Shown here piece by piece: positions 62,779 to 64,000 of a DNA stretch of 64,000 bases (the first letter of the stretch is position 1; every line of letters begins with the position of its first letter). This DNA comes from an uncultured Marmoricola sp. (GTDB lineage: Bacteria; Actinomycetota; Actinomycetes; Propionibacteriales; Nocardioidaceae), in assembly GCF_943913695.1 (NCBI RefSeq), contig NZ_CALTZE010000002.1:1-64000 (forward strand), written 5' to 3'. The translations under genes and the position numbers were made by a program. Below the pieces are notes generated by a model, which had not been told where the DNA came from, made no database searches, and saw only the letters and a list, made by a program, of their open reading frames with translations.

Positions 62779-63891
62779 ATGGAGCAGCTGAGCCGCGAGC
62801 AGGCGCGCCGGATCGCCGTGCGGGCCCAGCTGCTCGACCTGCCGCGGCCGAGCGACCTGCTCGGCGTCGTACGCCGGCTCACGCTCGTGCAGGTCGACCT
62901 CACTGCCGCCGTGGCGCCGAGTGCGCAGCTGGTGCTGTGGTGCCGGTTGCCTGGCTTCGAGGTCGAGGAACTGGAGGCAGCCGTCGGTGACGGCTCGTTG
63001 GTGGAGCTCGCAGGCATGCTGCGCCCGGCGGAGGACATCGCGCTCTACCGCGCCGACATGGCGGCCTGGCACTCCTCGGACCCCCCGGAGCAGTGGATGC
63101 GCGGGGCGCAGGACTGGGTCGAGCTCAACGACACGGCCCGGCTCGACATCCTCGAAGAGCTGCGCCGCGAGGGCCCGCTCCCCGCCCAGGCGCTGCCCGA
63201 CACCTGCGAGGTGCCGTGGCGCTCGACGGGCTGGACCGAGGGCAAGAACGTGATGAAGATGCTCGAGATCATGGAGGCGCGCGGCGAGGTCGCCGTGGCC
63301 TCCCGGGACGGCCGCACCCGTCACTGGGACCTCTCCGAGCGGGTGTGGCCCGACGACCCGGAGGCTGCTCCCCCGGCGCTGGAGGCGCAGGCCGAACGCG
63401 ACCGACGGCGCCTGGCCTCGCTCGGGATCGCCCGCGCACGCGCTCCCAAGACGCCCAACGAGCCCGACGGCGTCGGCCCGGCCGGGACCACGGTCGAGGT
63501 CCAGGGCGTGCGCGGCACCTGGCAGGTCGACCTTGACCAGCTCGAGCACGTCGACGACCCGTGGCAGGGCCGCACCGTTCTGCTCTCCCCCCTCGACCGC
63601 CTGGTCTTCGACCGCAAGCGGCTCGCGGAGCTGCTCGGCTTCGACTACCAGCTGGAGATGTACAAGCCCGCCGCGAAGCGAAGGTGGGGCTACTGGGCCA
63701 TGCCGGTGCTCCACGGCGACCGCCTGGTGGGCAAGCTCGACGCCACCGCCGACCGCCGCGGCGGCGCGCTGCGTCTGGCAGCGCTGCACGAGGACGAGCC
63801 CCTCGACGACGCCGTCCGCGGTGAGGTCGAGTCCGAGGTCCATCAGCTCGCCGACCACCTCGGTCTCGAGCTCGTCGACGAGAGTCCGTAG
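62779..63891 (+). CDS. YcaQ/AlkX-like winged-helix DNA glycosylase
   Basis: 370 residues of the HTH_42 superfamily. LSREQARRIAVRAQLLDLPR and RRLTLVQVDLTAAVAPSAQL are at the start; QVD matches the QxD catalytic motif of the YcaQ (AlkX) type rather than the QxQ of AlkZ. LLSPLDRLVFDRKRLAELLG, FDYQLEMYKPAAKRRWGYW and LVGKLDATADRRGG are family segments. These enzymes unhook crosslinks or alkylated bases from DNA. TAGCGT ends seven bases before the ATG. Its TAG stop is also the first half of the next gene's -10. Confidence 0.9.
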   Translation: MEQLSREQARRIAVRAQLLDLPRPSDLLGVVRRLTLVQVDLTAAVAPSAQLVLWCRLPGFEVEELEAAVGDGSLVELAGMLRPAEDIALYRADMAAWHSSDPPEQWMRGAQDWVELNDTARLDILEELRREGPLPAQALPDTCEVPWRSTGWTEGKNVMKMLEIMEARGEVAVASRDGRTRHWDLSERVWPDDPEAAPPALEAQAERDRRRLASLGIARARAPKTPNEPDGVGPAGTTVEVQGVRGTWQVDLDQLEHVDDPWQGRTVLLSPLDRLVFDRKRLAELLGFDYQLEMYKPAAKRRWGYWAMPVLHGDRLVGKLDATADRRGGALRLAALHEDEPLDDAVRGEVESEVHQLADHLGLELVDESP

Positions 63892-63900
63892 CCTCGGGCG

Positions 63901-64000
63901 GTGCCCTCCCCCGGCCCGTCCCCGGTCTCGCTGCGCGAGGCGACGCGCACCTGGTTCGCGATCTCCTGGCAGACCTTCGGCGGCACCGCCGGCCACATCG
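63901..64000 (+). CDS. chrA: Chromate transporter family protein, N-terminus (runs off window)
   Basis: The 33 visible residues include LREATRTWFAISWQTFGG and TAGHI, the start of the first CHR domain, where the FGGPAGHI pattern is typical (FGGTAGHI here). Members export chromate by proton exchange. The GTG is six bases after TAGCCT, so the mRNA is leaderless; the TAG of this box is the stop codon of the upstream gene. The rest lies outside the window. Confidence 0.75.
   Translation, partial: MPSPGPSPVSLREATRTWFAISWQTFGGTAGHI

Overview
The window is very GC-rich and densely coded on both strands, with GTG starts, 4-base ATGA/GTGA gene overlaps and an actinobacterial gene complement: Pup ligase, PafB/PafC, RbpA, a polyprenol-phosphate mannose synthase, Tat genes. 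Gene content, a dispersed repeat built on GGTCGAGG and GGCGC arms, and the pca/pobA cluster suggest a member of the Nocardioidaceae (Nocardioides-like). The genus is an inference; I could not search. I see no tRNA, rRNA, CRISPR array, prophage or insertion sequence.

Layout. 1-9.1 kb: the end of the Pup-proteasome locus (pafA, lipoprotein FKBP, pafB, pafC), then tatA, tatC, a diacylglycerol kinase-like gene and a Ski2-like helicase. 9.1-9.6 kb: an array of structured repeats, with another copy at 60.77 kb. 9.6-16.7 kb: 5'-3' exonuclease, Lrp/AsnC regulator, VOC protein, GAF regulator divergent from a flavin monooxygenase, phosphatidylcholine synthase-like enzyme, topoisomerase IB. 16.8-25.5 kb: MFS exporter, lysine 2,3-aminomutase family enzyme, ppm1-fxsA, rbpA with a sigma-R type promoter, UMF1-type MFS with a glycerophosphodiesterase, small zinc ribbon, ASCH-like protein. 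25.5-33.5 kb: an HTH-MurA fusion with a palindromic operator, a TerC membrane protein behind a yybP-ykoY (manganese) riboswitch, PhoD-like phosphatase, GNAT, small proteins, aldo/keto reductase, and a two-gene HTH/membrane operon with its own palindrome. 33.5-45.9 kb: MetX-like protein, PAS/receiver protein, thioesterase, alpha/beta hydrolase, UvrA-like ATPase with a methyltransferase, heterodimeric ABC exporter, CAP-domain secreted protein. 46-51.9 kb: a two-component system next to a large secreted glycine-rich/Fn3/Ig-like protein. 52-53.5 kb: VOC protein and a VapBC-type toxin-antitoxin pair. 53.5-59.1 kb: a complete 4-hydroxybenzoate to 3-oxoadipate operon (pcaH, pcaG, pcaB, pcaDC fusion, pobA) under a divergent IclR regulator. 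59.1-64 kb: SGNH hydrolase, flavin-reductase-like protein, RraA-like protein, isochorismatase, MOSC protein, YcaQ-like glycosylase and the start of a chromate transporter.

Regulatory theme. About 25 genes have a TANNNT-like -10 hexamer ending 6 or 7 bases before the start codon, the arrangement of leaderless actinobacterial mRNAs. I used it to choose starts. In several places an inverted repeat sits on or beside that promoter (murA, vapB, the 33.5 kb operon, lrp, the 48.6 kb secreted protein gene), giving testable operators. The most unusual items are the junction-forming repeats, the autoregulated-looking HTH-MurA, the two-component/secreted-adhesin unit, and a divergent leaderless pair whose start codons abut with no intergenic base.
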